Origin: Candidatus Saccharimonadota bacterium
GTDB taxonomy: Bacteria > Patescibacteriota > Saccharimonadia > Saccharimonadales > UBA4665
Length of the DNA stretch: 64,000 bases
Direction: 5' to 3'
Assembly (NCBI GenBank): GCA_003133385.1
Contig: PKXF01000008.1
Coordinates: 31,270 to 95,269 of the forward strand
This document shows positions 17,251 through 26,847 of the stretch, one piece after another. Made by a program: the position numbers and the translations under genes. Position 1 is the first letter of the stretch; the number at the start of each line of letters is the position of its first letter. The notes below the pieces were generated by a model that saw nothing but the letters and a program-made list of their open reading frames with translations, searched no databases and had not been told where the DNA came from.

Positions 17251-19631
17251 GGTACGCGCTGCGGCTTGGCGCTGTTTTGTTAATAGCCGCTTCGATCGTG
17301 CTGCCGTTTTTCAGCCATACCAGTGCAGACACATTCAATCAAAATAATATTATTGACGATGCTGTTTTTGATAACGCTAACTCGATGGGTGCCGCCCAGA
17401 TAGATAATTGGCTAAATTCCAACTTCGGCAGCGGCAGTTGTATCAGTACCAGCCACGGTTTCAGCGCGCCCGATCCGACCGGATATAACCCGACCAACGG
17501 CTTCCTTTACGGCGGCAATGTAAGCTCCGGGCAAGTTATTTATGACGCAGCTCAAGCGTATGGTCTTAATCCCCAGGTATTGTTAGCAACTCTGGAGAAA
17601 GAAGAGAGTTTGGTCTCTGGAGGCTCAGGTTGTAGTACCTTACAATATGCTTCAGCAGTAGGTTATGGCTGCCCCGATGGCGGAGCAAGTTATAGTTATT
17701 CCGGCGTTGACCTTTATTCGATTAATGGTGCGGCCGTGACTTCTGTCAGCGGTACCTGCGTTAATACTGCCGCTAAAGCTGGCTTTTCACAGCAAGTCAT
17801 TCACGCAGCCTGGCTGCTGAAATTCGGCGAGCAACGCTCGGAGGGTAATGTCGGTTGGGCAGTTATAAAAGGTAATTGGAATAATTCTGATGACCCGCAA
17901 TCATGCTACGGCGGACCTATGACGCAAGGTACCTATCAAATTTGTCCAAGTGGTGCTACCACATACTATGACGGTTACACTACTATAGATGGCACCGCTG
18001 TGCATATGGATGATGGGGCGACAGCCGCGCTGTACTGGTATACGCCGCATTTTTCAGGTAACCAAAACTTTTTCAATATCTTTAGTGGCTGGTTCGGCTC
18101 AACCCATTATGCCCAGCCCCTTGGAGCATCGCTTTATGCCCAGACGTCAACTGGTAAATTATTCTTAGTGACTGACTCGACCCGTTATTACATACCAAGT
18201 TGGGCGGTAATGACCGACTATGGTCTTGACGCCTATCCGCCGATACCAGCTAGCGATACTACCATCCAGCAATTTACTGATGGCGGTACTCTGAGTAACC
18301 TGATATGGGATGGCACTGGTGTATACCTGGTCAACAACCGGACGCGTTACCACGTTCCAGGCCCTATGTGTTCAGCCTGGGGTTTCAGTTGCTCTGACAA
18401 TACGATAGTCAAGGGTCTGGGTGCCGCTTTCCAAACGCAGTATCTGCAAACTGGCTGGGATCTGGCGCAGCTTCAAGCGTCAAATGGCGTTGTTTACGAA
18501 ATGTCGGGCGGCCAAAAACTGCCGGTCGCAAACCCCCAAACTCTTAGTGCTCTTGGTTTGGCAAATACTTCTATCTTAATCACAGCACCCCTCAACTCAG
18601 GCCAGCCTTTAGGCCAGTTACTTATAACGACGCCTCTGGTGCTGAGCTTTCCCCCAAATCCGACGATTTACTATTACGACGGTACGACGTATTACGCCGC
18701 CCCGAGCATGACAAGCTATACCGACTGGAGTCTGAGCAGTCCTCCCCAGTTACTGCCGCCGACTTCCAGCTATAATACGACTCCGCCGACTTCCCAAACC
18801 CTTAGCTCATGGTATCAGGACGGGGGTGGCAATAAGTACATTATAGACGGGGGTCGTCGTGTACTGGTACCGCCTTCTTTGCAGAGTCTTTGGAGTACAA
18901 AAACTTTTGTCACCCAGCCGCAGGCTTTAGCAAATAGTCTGCCACAAACCACGTTACAGCAATTTATATGGGCAAACCCGGGTATCTACACACTGAGCAA
19001 TGGCGCAAAGCATTATGTACCTAGCTGGGACGATTATTTGGCTCTGGGCATAAACAATAGCAATACGACAGGCTTGCAGCCGGATAAGCTTGCTGGAATT
19101 ACTCAAGGTAATGATGCTTTAGGCGACGGCGTTGTTATTGCCCTTCAGACCGATAACCAAGGCTTATACGTCATTAACAACGGCAAGACTACCCATGTAT
19201 CCGACTCGAATACGTTTAATGCCTTCGGCTTTGACTGGAATAACATATTAACGTATCCCAGCACGATTCTTAATGACTACCCGCTGGCCTCTTCACCCTT
19301 ATCAAGCGGTATTGCTACTGACGGAACTTATTACGTAGTCGGTAATAATACGATGTATAAGATGTCTCCGAATACGGCAGCGGACTTTGGGGCAATAGGT
19401 ACGCAGTTCCAGAGCCTGAGCAATCAAACTGCCAGGAACAGCAACGCGGCCATTTTGCCACGGTTTATCTACAATGCCGATACCGGCCGCATATACTACG
19501 CGTCCGGCGGGGCGCTTCATTACATCGCTACCTACAGTGCTTTTGCCGCTTACGGCGGCACCCGTAGCCCGATTGCTGTCGTTAACAATGCCGCTATCGG
19601 CCTGTTCACGCTTGGCCAGTCGGTTTTCTAG
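17247..19631 (+). CDS. Large secreted surface protein: lysozyme-like N domain plus nine beta-repeats
   Basis: 794 residues with a signal peptide (about 1-27, ending HTSADT). Residues 60-280 resemble the N-terminal domain of actinobacterial 'hemagglutinin/peptidoglycan hydrolase' proteins: a bound-ligand helix AQAYGLNPQVLLATLEKEESL, then ASAVGYGCPDGG. The acidic EKEES could be the catalytic part of a lysozyme-like fold. From about residue 285 onward there are nine imperfect repeats of 45-70 residues, each with a [LI]Y-[DN]NG---YVPS core (for example KLFLVTDSTRYYIPS, GIYTLSNGAKHYVPS, GLYVINNGKTTHVSD). This suggests a beta-propeller or beta-solenoid adhesin. It ends one base before the convergent transferase stop. 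Confidence 0.65.
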   Translation: MRYALRLGAVLLIAASIVLPFFSHTSADTFNQNNIIDDAVFDNANSMGAAQIDNWLNSNFGSGSCISTSHGFSAPDPTGYNPTNGFLYGGNVSSGQVIYDAAQAYGLNPQVLLATLEKEESLVSGGSGCSTLQYASAVGYGCPDGGASYSYSGVDLYSINGAAVTSVSGTCVNTAAKAGFSQQVIHAAWLLKFGEQRSEGNVGWAVIKGNWNNSDDPQSCYGGPMTQGTYQICPSGATTYYDGYTTIDGTAVHMDDGATAALYWYTPHFSGNQNFFNIFSGWFGSTHYAQPLGASLYAQTSTGKLFLVTDSTRYYIPSWAVMTDYGLDAYPPIPASDTTIQQFTDGGTLSNLIWDGTGVYLVNNRTRYHVPGPMCSAWGFSCSDNTIVKGLGAAFQTQYLQTGWDLAQLQASNGVVYEMSGGQKLPVANPQTLSALGLANTSILITAPLNSGQPLGQLLITTPLVLSFPPNPTIYYYDGTTYYAAPSMTSYTDWSLSSPPQLLPPTSSYNTTPPTSQTLSSWYQDGGGNKYIIDGGRRVLVPPSLQSLWSTKTFVTQPQALANSLPQTTLQQFIWANPGIYTLSNGAKHYVPSWDDYLALGINNSNTTGLQPDKLAGITQGNDALGDGVVIALQTDNQGLYVINNGKTTHVSDSNTFNAFGFDWNNILTYPSTILNDYPLASSPLSSGIATDGTYYVVGNNTMYKMSPNTAADFGAIGTQFQSLSNQTARNSNAAILPRFIYNADTGRIYYASGGALHYIATYSAFAAYGGTRSPIAVVNNAAIGLFTLGQSVF

Positions 19632-20945
19632 CTAGCCGCTTGTCAGATCATTCCATATGATGTCGAGCTGTTTAGTCCAGTCGCTGCTAACCGTGTCATA
19701 GCCACCCTTTTGGATTTTGCGCCGCAGGTCTTTGTCTTCGATCAGCCAGCCGATTTTTTCGGCCATAGCTGCAGGTGATGGCTCAGAAATCAGACAGTTA
19801 GTACCGTCTTTCAGAAACCATAGGTTATCTTCGTTATTGTTGGTCACCGTAGCCACGCCGGTAGACATAAACTCAAACGGCTGGTAAGAGGGATGCTTGG
19901 ATAGCATGTACACGAAGCCTATGTCGCATGAACGGTATAGGTCCCCGACTTCCTGCAGGTCTTTTAGTAAGCCAAGGTTCGTAACCAAACCTTTTAGTTC
20001 GAACTTTTTTTCTTTCCAATTCGAGCCAGCGGTAACGATTTCTATTTTGTCGCCGTACTTATGCAACAGTATTTTAATAATCATGACCCCCAGGTGAAAA
20101 GCGTTGCGCGGATTGTTTGGACGGGCATAGAAGAAGACACGAAGCCTCTCATTATCTTTCTGCTTGGGGGAGTAGTAATAGCGGGCGTCAACGGCCGGCG
20201 TGAAGCTAATTCCCTGAAGACCGTGACGCTGGTTGATTGCCCGCAGCAATCCGGGAGTATTGACTATGCCTTCGAAGCCGAAACGGTAAGTCGATTCAGC
20301 CAGGGCGGAGATCGAGCCGCCTTCGTAAAACAGCGGCTCATAATCCTGAATGAAGTAGTACTTGCGTTTGGTCTGGTTGAAGTGCAATAAGAAATAGGCC
20401 GAGACCCAGAACGTACAAATACCAATGTCCGTTGCCGGCAGATCCTTGATCTTGTCTTTGTGCGGGTCATATATAACTAGCTTGGCTGTTGCCAGGTGCG
20501 GAAAGGCTCTCTCAATCTCGGCTTTCATAGCCACGGCGTCAACGCTTGGGTTGTCATAAATAACAATGTGGTTAGAGACGCCTTTTTCGGCAAAATAATT
20601 AATGAATCGGAAGATAGTGTAAATGCCACCGAATGACAAATGGTCGAAGTAAGGAACGAACCAGGTGGCGCTTTGGATTTTGTCGGGTTTGGGTTGCTGT
20701 AAGACCTTTTTGCTAAGCTTTAGGTCTTTATCGGTAATATTGAATAGGGGATTCGTTAGATAGATGTAGTCCGAGCTGTATTTGCCGTTATTCGCCTGCA
20801 GATATTTAGGTAGGTACTTGCTGTACTTAACGTGGGTGCGGCCAACTGCCCAAGGAATATATCGCACGAGTTTTTTTGTAAACACCGCCGGCCCTTCGTT
20901 TTGGATGGACCGCTTGGCTTTTCCTAACCTTGATTTTGTGATCAT
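19632..20945 (-). CDS. Family 4 glycosyltransferase, WsaF-like rhamnosyltransferase
   Basis: 437 residues. After a 90-residue N-terminal extension comes WFVPYFDHLSFGGIYTIFRF near residue 94, a hallmark of WsaF-type GT4 enzymes that use dTDP-L-rhamnose. The C-terminal donor domain has FYARPNNPRNAF near residue 270 and the acidic YQPFEFMSTGVATVT near 370. A GAGGAGATAAACC site precedes the ATG, and the gene follows the two-domain GT2 by only 3 nt. With Wzt and Wzm upstream it forms a four-gene minus-strand operon for export and extension of a rhamnose-containing glycan. Confidence 0.8.
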   Translation of the reverse strand: MITKSRLGKAKRSIQNEGPAVFTKKLVRYIPWAVGRTHVKYSKYLPKYLQANNGKYSSDYIYLTNPLFNITDKDLKLSKKVLQQPKPDKIQSATWFVPYFDHLSFGGIYTIFRFINYFAEKGVSNHIVIYDNPSVDAVAMKAEIERAFPHLATAKLVIYDPHKDKIKDLPATDIGICTFWVSAYFLLHFNQTKRKYYFIQDYEPLFYEGGSISALAESTYRFGFEGIVNTPGLLRAINQRHGLQGISFTPAVDARYYYSPKQKDNERLRVFFYARPNNPRNAFHLGVMIIKILLHKYGDKIEIVTAGSNWKEKKFELKGLVTNLGLLKDLQEVGDLYRSCDIGFVYMLSKHPSYQPFEFMSTGVATVTNNNEDNLWFLKDGTNCLISEPSPAAMAEKIGWLIEDKDLRRKIQKGGYDTVSSDWTKQLDIIWNDLTSG

Positions 20946-20948
20946 GGT

Positions 20949-22718
20949 TTATCTCCTCAGGCTTATTTGCTCGTGCATAAGGTCAAGGTTGGGATTAAAG
21001 TACGGGTCGCCCTTATCGAGATACGGCCTGTAGTATTCCAGTGAGTGATCATAATCTAATTGTGGCACATTTTTGTATGATCCGACCGATACGTTTTCAT
21101 AATGTACAAGTTCAGCGAACGGCCAATAGACATTGCGGTACCCGGCCTCGTATAGTCTTAGCCCAAAAGCCACGTCATTGCCAGCAACGGTAAACGTTTC
21201 ATCCAGGCCGCCTACTTCGTCATATTTTTTAGCTCGGACAGCCAAACACGCAGCAGTGACCGCCAGGTAGTTGCGCGGCCAGGCCGGCATGCCGAAATCC
21301 GTCCAATTATTCGATACAAGACGCCTAAATACGTGTCCCGCCATGCCTGTCATGCCAAGCACTACGCCAGCATGTTGAATGGTCTTGTTAGGGTAATACA
21401 GCAGCGGGCCTACGGCGCCAATCCCCGGCTGGCTGGCCACGCCAATCAACTCCTCCAGCCAGTTCGGCGTAATGACTTTGGTGTCGTTGTTAAGTAGTAC
21501 TAGGTATTCGCCTTTAGCTTTTTTGCGGCCAAAGTTATTTATCTTCGAGTAATTGAACGGGTGGTCCCAATAGTATATTTTGCAGCGCTTGTCTTGTTTC
21601 AATTCTTCTAAGTAGTCGTGGGTCAATGTCTGGGTGCTATTATTCGAAACCAATATGAGCTCATAGTTCTTGTACGTCGTCTTGAGCAGTATGCTGCCAA
21701 CGCATTGTTTTAGGAGATTGGCCTTGTCCTTGAATGGAATTATTATGGAAACCTTCGGTTGCGGGCCGGTCAGTCCAAACCGAAGCCGGTAGTTAGTCGG
21801 GCGCTTGGGGATTTCTACCATTTCGGCCGTTACCCCACGCCGTTCCGCAGCATCGGCTAATGCCCGCTTCCCAGCCGAGTGGGCATAGCTTTTTTCGCTG
21901 ACGTTCTTAGCGGTTGAGCCGTCGGCCAGCCGCCAGTGGTACAAAATCTTCGGTATGTGCTTGATCTTGTCAGTCTTTTCCGTAAAGCGTAGTAAAAAAT
22001 CGTAATCCTGGGCGCCATCAAGGCCTTGCCGTAAGCCGCCAATCTGGTCGACAATCGACTTTCTGGCAACTACGAAATGAGTAATGTAATTAATCCCTAG
22101 GAGCAGCTCGGGCGACCAGTCCGGTTTGAAGAAGGGCAACAAACGGGTCTTGCCATTATCGCTAAGTTTATCCTCGTCGCTATATATAAGATCTGTTTCG
22201 GGATCTTCGTCCAAGGCAATAACGACTTCGGCCAGAGCGTATTGTGACAGTGCGTCATCGTGGTCCATGAAAGCCACGAATTTGCCCTTTGCAGCTTCTA
22301 GGCCGGCATTGGTGTTGCCGACTATGCCGAGGTTTTCGCCGACTTTTATATACGCTATTCTATCGTCCTGCTTACATGCCTCCCTCAGGTATTTGCTGGC
22401 CTGCCCATCTGTTGAACCGTCCGCGATACAGAGTTGCCAGTTCTCATAAATCTGACTTTTAACCGACTGTAGTAGCTCGTCCAAATAGCGTTGCGGTGTG
22501 TTATAACAAGGCACTACTATGCTGATCAAGGGTTTTGACTTCACTGCTTTAAGACGCTCGTATGTGCCCGAGAAAGACAGGGGTTCGTAGTTTTTGATCC
22601 ATTTGCTATAACGATGACGGTTGGTGCCCAAAACCTTTTGTTTAACGCGACCCGCGAACATGCGTTGCTTACTGCCATCGGGCAAAAAAACTTTTACCGC
22701 CGGCCTGTGGTCCAACAT
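20949..22718 (-). CDS. Two-domain family 2 glycosyltransferase, rhamnan-type
   Basis: 589 residues with two GT-A domains in tandem. Domain 1 (about 60-280) has ISIVVPCYNTPQRYLDELL, DGSTDGQ and FMDHDDAL; domain 2 (about 320-560) has VSIIIPFKDKANLLKQCV, LLNNDTKVI and the AGHVFRR region with VGGLDETFTVAGNDVAFGLR. Both catalytic acidic motifs (DHDD, NNDT) are intact. Proteins of this layout elongate O-antigen or rhamnan chains in ABC-exported systems. Translationally close to both neighbours (3-4 nt). Confidence 0.87.
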   Translation of the reverse strand: MLDHRPAVKVFLPDGSKQRMFAGRVKQKVLGTNRHRYSKWIKNYEPLSFSGTYERLKAVKSKPLISIVVPCYNTPQRYLDELLQSVKSQIYENWQLCIADGSTDGQASKYLREACKQDDRIAYIKVGENLGIVGNTNAGLEAAKGKFVAFMDHDDALSQYALAEVVIALDEDPETDLIYSDEDKLSDNGKTRLLPFFKPDWSPELLLGINYITHFVVARKSIVDQIGGLRQGLDGAQDYDFLLRFTEKTDKIKHIPKILYHWRLADGSTAKNVSEKSYAHSAGKRALADAAERRGVTAEMVEIPKRPTNYRLRFGLTGPQPKVSIIIPFKDKANLLKQCVGSILLKTTYKNYELILVSNNSTQTLTHDYLEELKQDKRCKIYYWDHPFNYSKINNFGRKKAKGEYLVLLNNDTKVITPNWLEELIGVASQPGIGAVGPLLYYPNKTIQHAGVVLGMTGMAGHVFRRLVSNNWTDFGMPAWPRNYLAVTAACLAVRAKKYDEVGGLDETFTVAGNDVAFGLRLYEAGYRNVYWPFAELVHYENVSVGSYKNVPQLDYDHSLEYYRPYLDKGDPYFNPNLDLMHEQISLRR

Positions 22719-22722
22719 CAGC

Positions 22723-23904
22723 TTATACCGTCCATTTATACTTTAGGCGGCTCAACCCCTGGTTAACGTCGTCTTCTTTAGGCCTAATGATGAACTGCGG
22801 GCCTTCGTTCAAATAATCTATAGTCTGGTTTTGCTTATCCCCAAAAAGCCCTGCCATAAGGTAATATTTACCCGGGCCCAAAGAGAGCTTTACGGAATAC
22901 GTTATCTTGTTTTTCCCTCTAAGCTTTACCTCTTCATTGAAAGTGTTGGCACCAAACACGAATTCCCCGCTCTGTTTCACAATACCGACGCCGACATTGC
23001 TGACCTTAGGCGTAGATTTGGGCCAGGAAACTTCCACCGTAAATTCCTCATCCGTTACGTAGCCAGACTTTTGTTTGTCGCTGGCGGTAAGGATCTTGAG
23101 GCTAATGTTACTCTCTTTTTTGGTGTTTTCTGTGTTTTCTTTTTCTAGCTCATTATCGATCTTTTCCTCGTTGAATTTGGAGTACTTTTGGGCCACCTCT
23201 CTTGGCTCGCCGATGGCCACTATTTCTCCGTCGTGAATGAGCATAGCCCCCGAGCAAAAACGCCTGACGATTTCCATGTCGTGCGTGACCAGCACGATGG
23301 TTTGTTTCTGGGCTTTGTATTTTTCGAAGACGTCTATGCATTTTTGTTGGAAAGCTTCATCGCCTACTGCCAGGACTTCGTCCAGCATAAGGATATCGCT
23401 TTGGACGCGAATAGCAATCGAGAAAGCTAGGCGAACCTGCATACCCGATGAATAGTTCTTGAGCTTCTGGTCCATGAAGCGTTCCAGCTCTGCGAAAGCT
23501 ACGATATCGTCATACATGGCGCCCATCTCGCGACGGTTAAAACCGAGTAAGGCACCATTCAAGAAGACGTTCTCGCGCCCGGTAAGCTCGGGGTTAAACC
23601 CAACGCCCAGTTCGATGAAAGGCGTCAGCTTACCATCAACCCGTATTGACCCGCTGTCTGGCGAATAGATACCGGCTAGCAGCTTAAGCAACGTGCTTTT
23701 GCCACTGCCGTTGCGCCCGACTATGCCGAAGAATTCGCCTTGTTTGATTTCGAATGATATGTCCTGTAGGACTTGCTGCTTTTCATATGTCTTATTTCTC
23801 TTATAGAAATTGACGACTGTGCTTTTGATCGACGCGTTCTTCTCGTGTGGTAGCGCGAACGTTTTGCAGACATTTTCGACTTTGATAACTGTTTCGCGAT
23901 CCAT
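22723..23904 (-). CDS. wzt: Polysaccharide ABC transporter ATP-binding protein with Wzt C-terminal domain
   Basis: 393 residues. The ATPase domain has Walker A GRNGSGKST near residue 63, the LSGG-like signature YSSGMQVRLAFS near 164, Walker B ILMLDEVLAVGDE near 189 and the switch His in LVTHDME. Residues 265-390 form a beta-rich Wzt_C-type domain, which in the family reads the modified end of the glycan before export. The linker is rich in Glu, Asn and Lys. The permease gene ends 3 nt upstream. This identifies the ABC-dependent export route. Confidence 0.9.
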   Translation of the reverse strand: MDRETVIKVENVCKTFALPHEKNASIKSTVVNFYKRNKTYEKQQVLQDISFEIKQGEFFGIVGRNGSGKSTLLKLLAGIYSPDSGSIRVDGKLTPFIELGVGFNPELTGRENVFLNGALLGFNRREMGAMYDDIVAFAELERFMDQKLKNYSSGMQVRLAFSIAIRVQSDILMLDEVLAVGDEAFQQKCIDVFEKYKAQKQTIVLVTHDMEIVRRFCSGAMLIHDGEIVAIGEPREVAQKYSKFNEEKIDNELEKENTENTKKESNISLKILTASDKQKSGYVTDEEFTVEVSWPKSTPKVSNVGVGIVKQSGEFVFGANTFNEEVKLRGKNKITYSVKLSLGPGKYYLMAGLFGDKQNQTIDYLNEGPQFIIRPKEDDVNQGLSRLKYKWTV

Positions 23905-23906
23905 GG

Positions 23907-24707
23907 CTAGATATTCTCCGCGAAATATTTTGATTCTCTTCGGAAGTAGCTAATGCCTATAACCAGTACCAGCCCAACGATTAAGAACGGTATAAACTGG
24001 TACCACCCTCCTTGGAAAAGTGTATGGGCTGTTACTGTTTCGTGCGTCACGGTGGCGTAACGGGCGTCCTGAATGGCTTGGCCCATCGGGTTAATCATGA
24101 TCAGCTTCTGGAAAGTCAGGTTAGGGATTCGGGATAGCGGGTAGAGTATCGGTGTCAAGTAGAAGCCAGCTTGAAGGATCACCTCCCAGATATAGTTAAC
24201 GTCTCGGAACTTGACGAAAGCCGCCGCCAGAAACATCGACAACCCCAGAGCCAGTAAATAAACTTCGGCGAGAATAAGCGGCAGCCAGAGTATCGTACTC
24301 ATAAGATCAACATGATTAACAACCATGAAGATGGCAATCACTACCAGATTCAAAAGCAGGTTTATAAGGGCAGATATACTACTGCTCAACACGATAATCC
24401 AGCGCGGAATACGGATCTTGCGTATCAGATCACCACGGCCAACGATTGAGCCAAGGCTTTGTACGGTCATTTCATTAAAGAAGTTCCATATAACAATCCC
24501 AAGCAGCAAATACACCGGAAAGTGTGGCACTCCAGTGCCGAGTTTCAGAAACTTAACGAAAACTACGTACAAAATGACGAATAGTAGCAGGGGCCGCAGT
24601 AGTGACCATGCATATCCCAATGCTGAACCTTGGTAGCGAAGCTTGAAATCGGTACGTACTAGTTCACTCAGTAGCGCCCTGTTTTGCTTTGTGAAAAATC
24701 GCTTCAT
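23907..24707 (-). CDS. wzm: Polysaccharide ABC transporter permease
   Basis: 266 residues, ABC-2 type permease with about six transmembrane helices, the cytoplasmic N-terminal ELVRTDFKLRYQGSALGYAWS motif typical of Wzm/TagG/RfbA-like permeases, and a C-terminal YFRRESKYFAENI end. ATG at 24707 is preferred over a TTG one codon earlier because of its position 10 nt behind a TATAAT. First gene of the export operon; divergent from a glycosyltransferase with only 20 nt between starts. Confidence 0.9.
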   Translation of the reverse strand: MKRFFTKQNRALLSELVRTDFKLRYQGSALGYAWSLLRPLLLFVILYVVFVKFLKLGTGVPHFPVYLLLGIVIWNFFNEMTVQSLGSIVGRGDLIRKIRIPRWIIVLSSSISALINLLLNLVVIAIFMVVNHVDLMSTILWLPLILAEVYLLALGLSMFLAAAFVKFRDVNYIWEVILQAGFYLTPILYPLSRIPNLTFQKLIMINPMGQAIQDARYATVTHETVTAHTLFQGGWYQFIPFLIVGLVLVIGISYFRRESKYFAENI

Positions 24708-24716
24708 CAATTAAGG

Positions 24717-24723
24717 TATTATA
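24717..24723. promoter_or_regulatory. Shared bidirectional -10 element (TATTATA)
   Basis: The seven bases TATTATA read as TATTAT on the plus strand (24717-24722) and TATAAT on the minus strand (24723-24718). The plus-strand gene starts 5 nt after it and wzm 10 nt after it. No ribosome site fits either gene. One AT-rich core may serve as the -10 box for both directions, giving leaderless or near-leaderless transcripts. Confidence 0.6.
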
Positions 24724-24727
24724 GAAG

Positions 24728-25756
24728 ATGAAAGCTGGTAAGTCGATGCATAAGTCTTGCGTGGTCGTCCCTAATTGGAATGGTGCTGATAGTTTGCCAA
24801 GTTGCCTTGACTCATTGCTGGGGCAATCTTTCAAACCGCATATTATTGTCATCGATAACGGCTCAGTTGACGAGTCCCTCAAGCTGCTTGAACAATATCC
24901 GCAGGTTGAGGTTATTAAACACGCTGAAAATAAAGGTTTCGCCGGTGGCGTTAACGCCGGTATCCGACTAGCTATTAAAATGAAGGCTACTTATGTAGCC
25001 TTACTAAACAATGATGCTGTAGCTGATAAGAATTGGCTTGCTGAGCTAGTTTCGTACATGGATAATCATGACCGGACCGGCATTGTCACCAGCAAAATTT
25101 TAGATAGTACCGGTGATAAACTCGATAGTACCGGTGATTATTACACAATCTGGGGCCTGCCCTATCCGCGCGGACGCAATGAGTCAAATATTGATAAGTA
25201 CGATAGCAGCGTTGAAATTTTTGGGGCCAGTGGAGGGGCAAGTTTGTATAGGCTTAGTATGCTTGAAGAAATTGGGCTATTTGATGAAGACTTCTTTGCG
25301 TACTATGAGGATGTCGATATTAGTTTTCGGGCACAATTGGCCGGGCATAAGGTTTCTTACGTACCTGCAGCCGTTGTCTATCACCAGATAGGAGCCACCA
25401 GTGGCAAGCTAAAAGGCTTTACTACATATCAAACGATGAAAAACTTACAGCTTTTATATTACAAAAACGTACCCAGACGATTTTTGTTCAAAGTTGGCTG
25501 GCGGCTTTTCGTGGCGCAAGTACTATTTATTGCGCGGGCTTTTACGCGTAGACAGGGTTGGACAGCTGTTAGAGGTGATCTTGAAGGCACGTACCTGCTT
25601 ATTAAAAAAATCAAGGAGCGCAGTAGGATCCAAAAAGCCAGAAAAGTTTCAGACGATTACGTTTGGAAGTTGATTGTGCATGATTTACCACCAAATGCCA
25701 GAGCTCTCCGAAAATTGCGTACAAACTTGGGAAAGCTAGTGGGTAAAAACGTATGA
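24728..25756 (+). CDS. Family 2 glycosyltransferase, rhamnosyltransferase-like
   Basis: 342 residues. GT-A domain with VVVPNWNGADSLPSCLDSL near residue 12, IDNGSVDES, ALLNNDAV and FDEDFFAYYEDVDISFRAQ near residue 180, the ED-D motif common in WbbL/RfbF-type rhamnosyltransferases. The extra C-terminal 90 residues include a hydrophobic stretch and a basic tail. The ATG at 24728 follows a -10 box; the internal ATG at 24746 gives the more usual GT2 N terminus and cannot be excluded. A 15-nt sequence is repeated exactly at 25103-25117 and 25124-25138. Stop overlaps the next start (ATGA). Confidence 0.85.
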   Translation: MKAGKSMHKSCVVVPNWNGADSLPSCLDSLLGQSFKPHIIVIDNGSVDESLKLLEQYPQVEVIKHAENKGFAGGVNAGIRLAIKMKATYVALLNNDAVADKNWLAELVSYMDNHDRTGIVTSKILDSTGDKLDSTGDYYTIWGLPYPRGRNESNIDKYDSSVEIFGASGGASLYRLSMLEEIGLFDEDFFAYYEDVDISFRAQLAGHKVSYVPAAVVYHQIGATSGKLKGFTTYQTMKNLQLLYYKNVPRRFLFKVGWRLFVAQVLFIARAFTRRQGWTAVRGDLEGTYLLIKKIKERSRIQKARKVSDDYVWKLIVHDLPPNARALRKLRTNLGKLVGKNV

Positions 25757-26847
25757 AGCGGATTGTTATCGATGCCCGCGAATGGAATACGAGTACCGGT
25801 CGTTATATTAGTAATCTGGTGCGACAACTGGAGGAGCTTGATCAGAAGCATGACTACAGCATCCTGCTAAAACCGCGCGACGTGGATTTATGGGAACCTA
25901 CGAACCAAAAATTCCAAAAGGTTAGTAGCTTATACAAAGAGTTTAGCCTAGGCGAACAGCTTGGATTCAAGTGGCAATTGGAGTCACTTAAGCCTGACTT
26001 AGTGCACTTCGGCATGACCCAACAACCAGTGCGATACCGCGGTAAAACTATTACGACCATCCACGATTTAACGACTGCCCGCTTTAGAAATCCGTCAAAA
26101 AACCCCCTTACCTTTGTTTTTAAGCAACGTGTTTATATACGTGTCATTAAACGCGTAGCCCGGCGATCGGCGTTTATTTTTGTGCCGTCGGAGTTTGTAA
26201 AAAAAGACCTGGTCCAATTCACTGGCATCAACCCGGGGAAAATTATAGTGACTTATGAGGCAGCCAGCCCCATTAAAGCGGCCGCGGTTCCACTTGATAA
26301 TCTAGCTAGTAGGCAGTTTCTGCTCTATGTTGGGCGCCCGACACCCCACAAGAACCTGGAGAGACTGATTGAGGCCTTTAGGCTGATCCAAGCTCAGCAT
26401 CACGACTTAATACTTGTTCTGGCCGGCAAAAAAGATGCTAACTATCGACATATTGAAAAAAAAGTGCATAAGAACTCAGTCAAAAACGTTATTTTCACTG
26501 ATTTTGTCAGCGAAGGTCAATTGCGCTGGCTGTATGAGCATTGCGCTGCCTACGTCTTTCCGTCTTTAAGTGAAGGCTTTGGCCTGCCAGGCCTGGAAGC
26601 CATGATGCACGGAGCGCCTGTAGTGAGCAGTAACGCTACCTGCTTGCCGGAAATCTACAGTGATGCTGCCCACTATTTTGATCCTTATAATACCCAGGCT
26701 ATGGCTGATGCCCTTAACGCGGTTTTAATTAACACAAACTTTCGGGAGGATCTTATCTACAAAGGCCGTGAGCAGGCTGCAAAATATTCCTGGCAACGTA
26801 TGGCTGAACAAACGCTTCAAATCTACTCACAAGTACTTGGCGACTAG
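25753..26847 (+). CDS. Family 4 glycosyltransferase, mannosyltransferase-like
   Basis: 364 residues, GT-B fold. N-terminal domain with IDAREWNTSTGRYI, LVHFGMTQQPVRY and TTIHDLTTARF; C-terminal donor domain with LLYVGRPTPHKNLERLIEAF near residue 190 and the E-x7-E pattern FPSLSEGFGLPGLEAM near residue 275. The IDAR-----G-Y-----HDL arrangement is typical of WbaZ/MtfB-type GT4 enzymes, some of which use GDP-mannose. Second gene of a two-gene operon; its TAG stop interlocks with the jag stop in the palindrome CTAG. Confidence 0.85.
   Translation: MKRIVIDAREWNTSTGRYISNLVRQLEELDQKHDYSILLKPRDVDLWEPTNQKFQKVSSLYKEFSLGEQLGFKWQLESLKPDLVHFGMTQQPVRYRGKTITTIHDLTTARFRNPSKNPLTFVFKQRVYIRVIKRVARRSAFIFVPSEFVKKDLVQFTGINPGKIIVTYEAASPIKAAAVPLDNLASRQFLLYVGRPTPHKNLERLIEAFRLIQAQHHDLILVLAGKKDANYRHIEKKVHKNSVKNVIFTDFVSEGQLRWLYEHCAAYVFPSLSEGFGLPGLEAMMHGAPVVSSNATCLPEIYSDAAHYFDPYNTQAMADALNAVLINTNFREDLIYKGREQAAKYSWQRMAEQTLQIYSQVLGD

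Noticed and set aside
25103-25138. 15-nt exact direct repeat in the glycosyltransferase gene
   Set aside because: It is in frame, encodes DSTGD twice within a loop where the family has similar sequence, and shows no sign of a mobile element.
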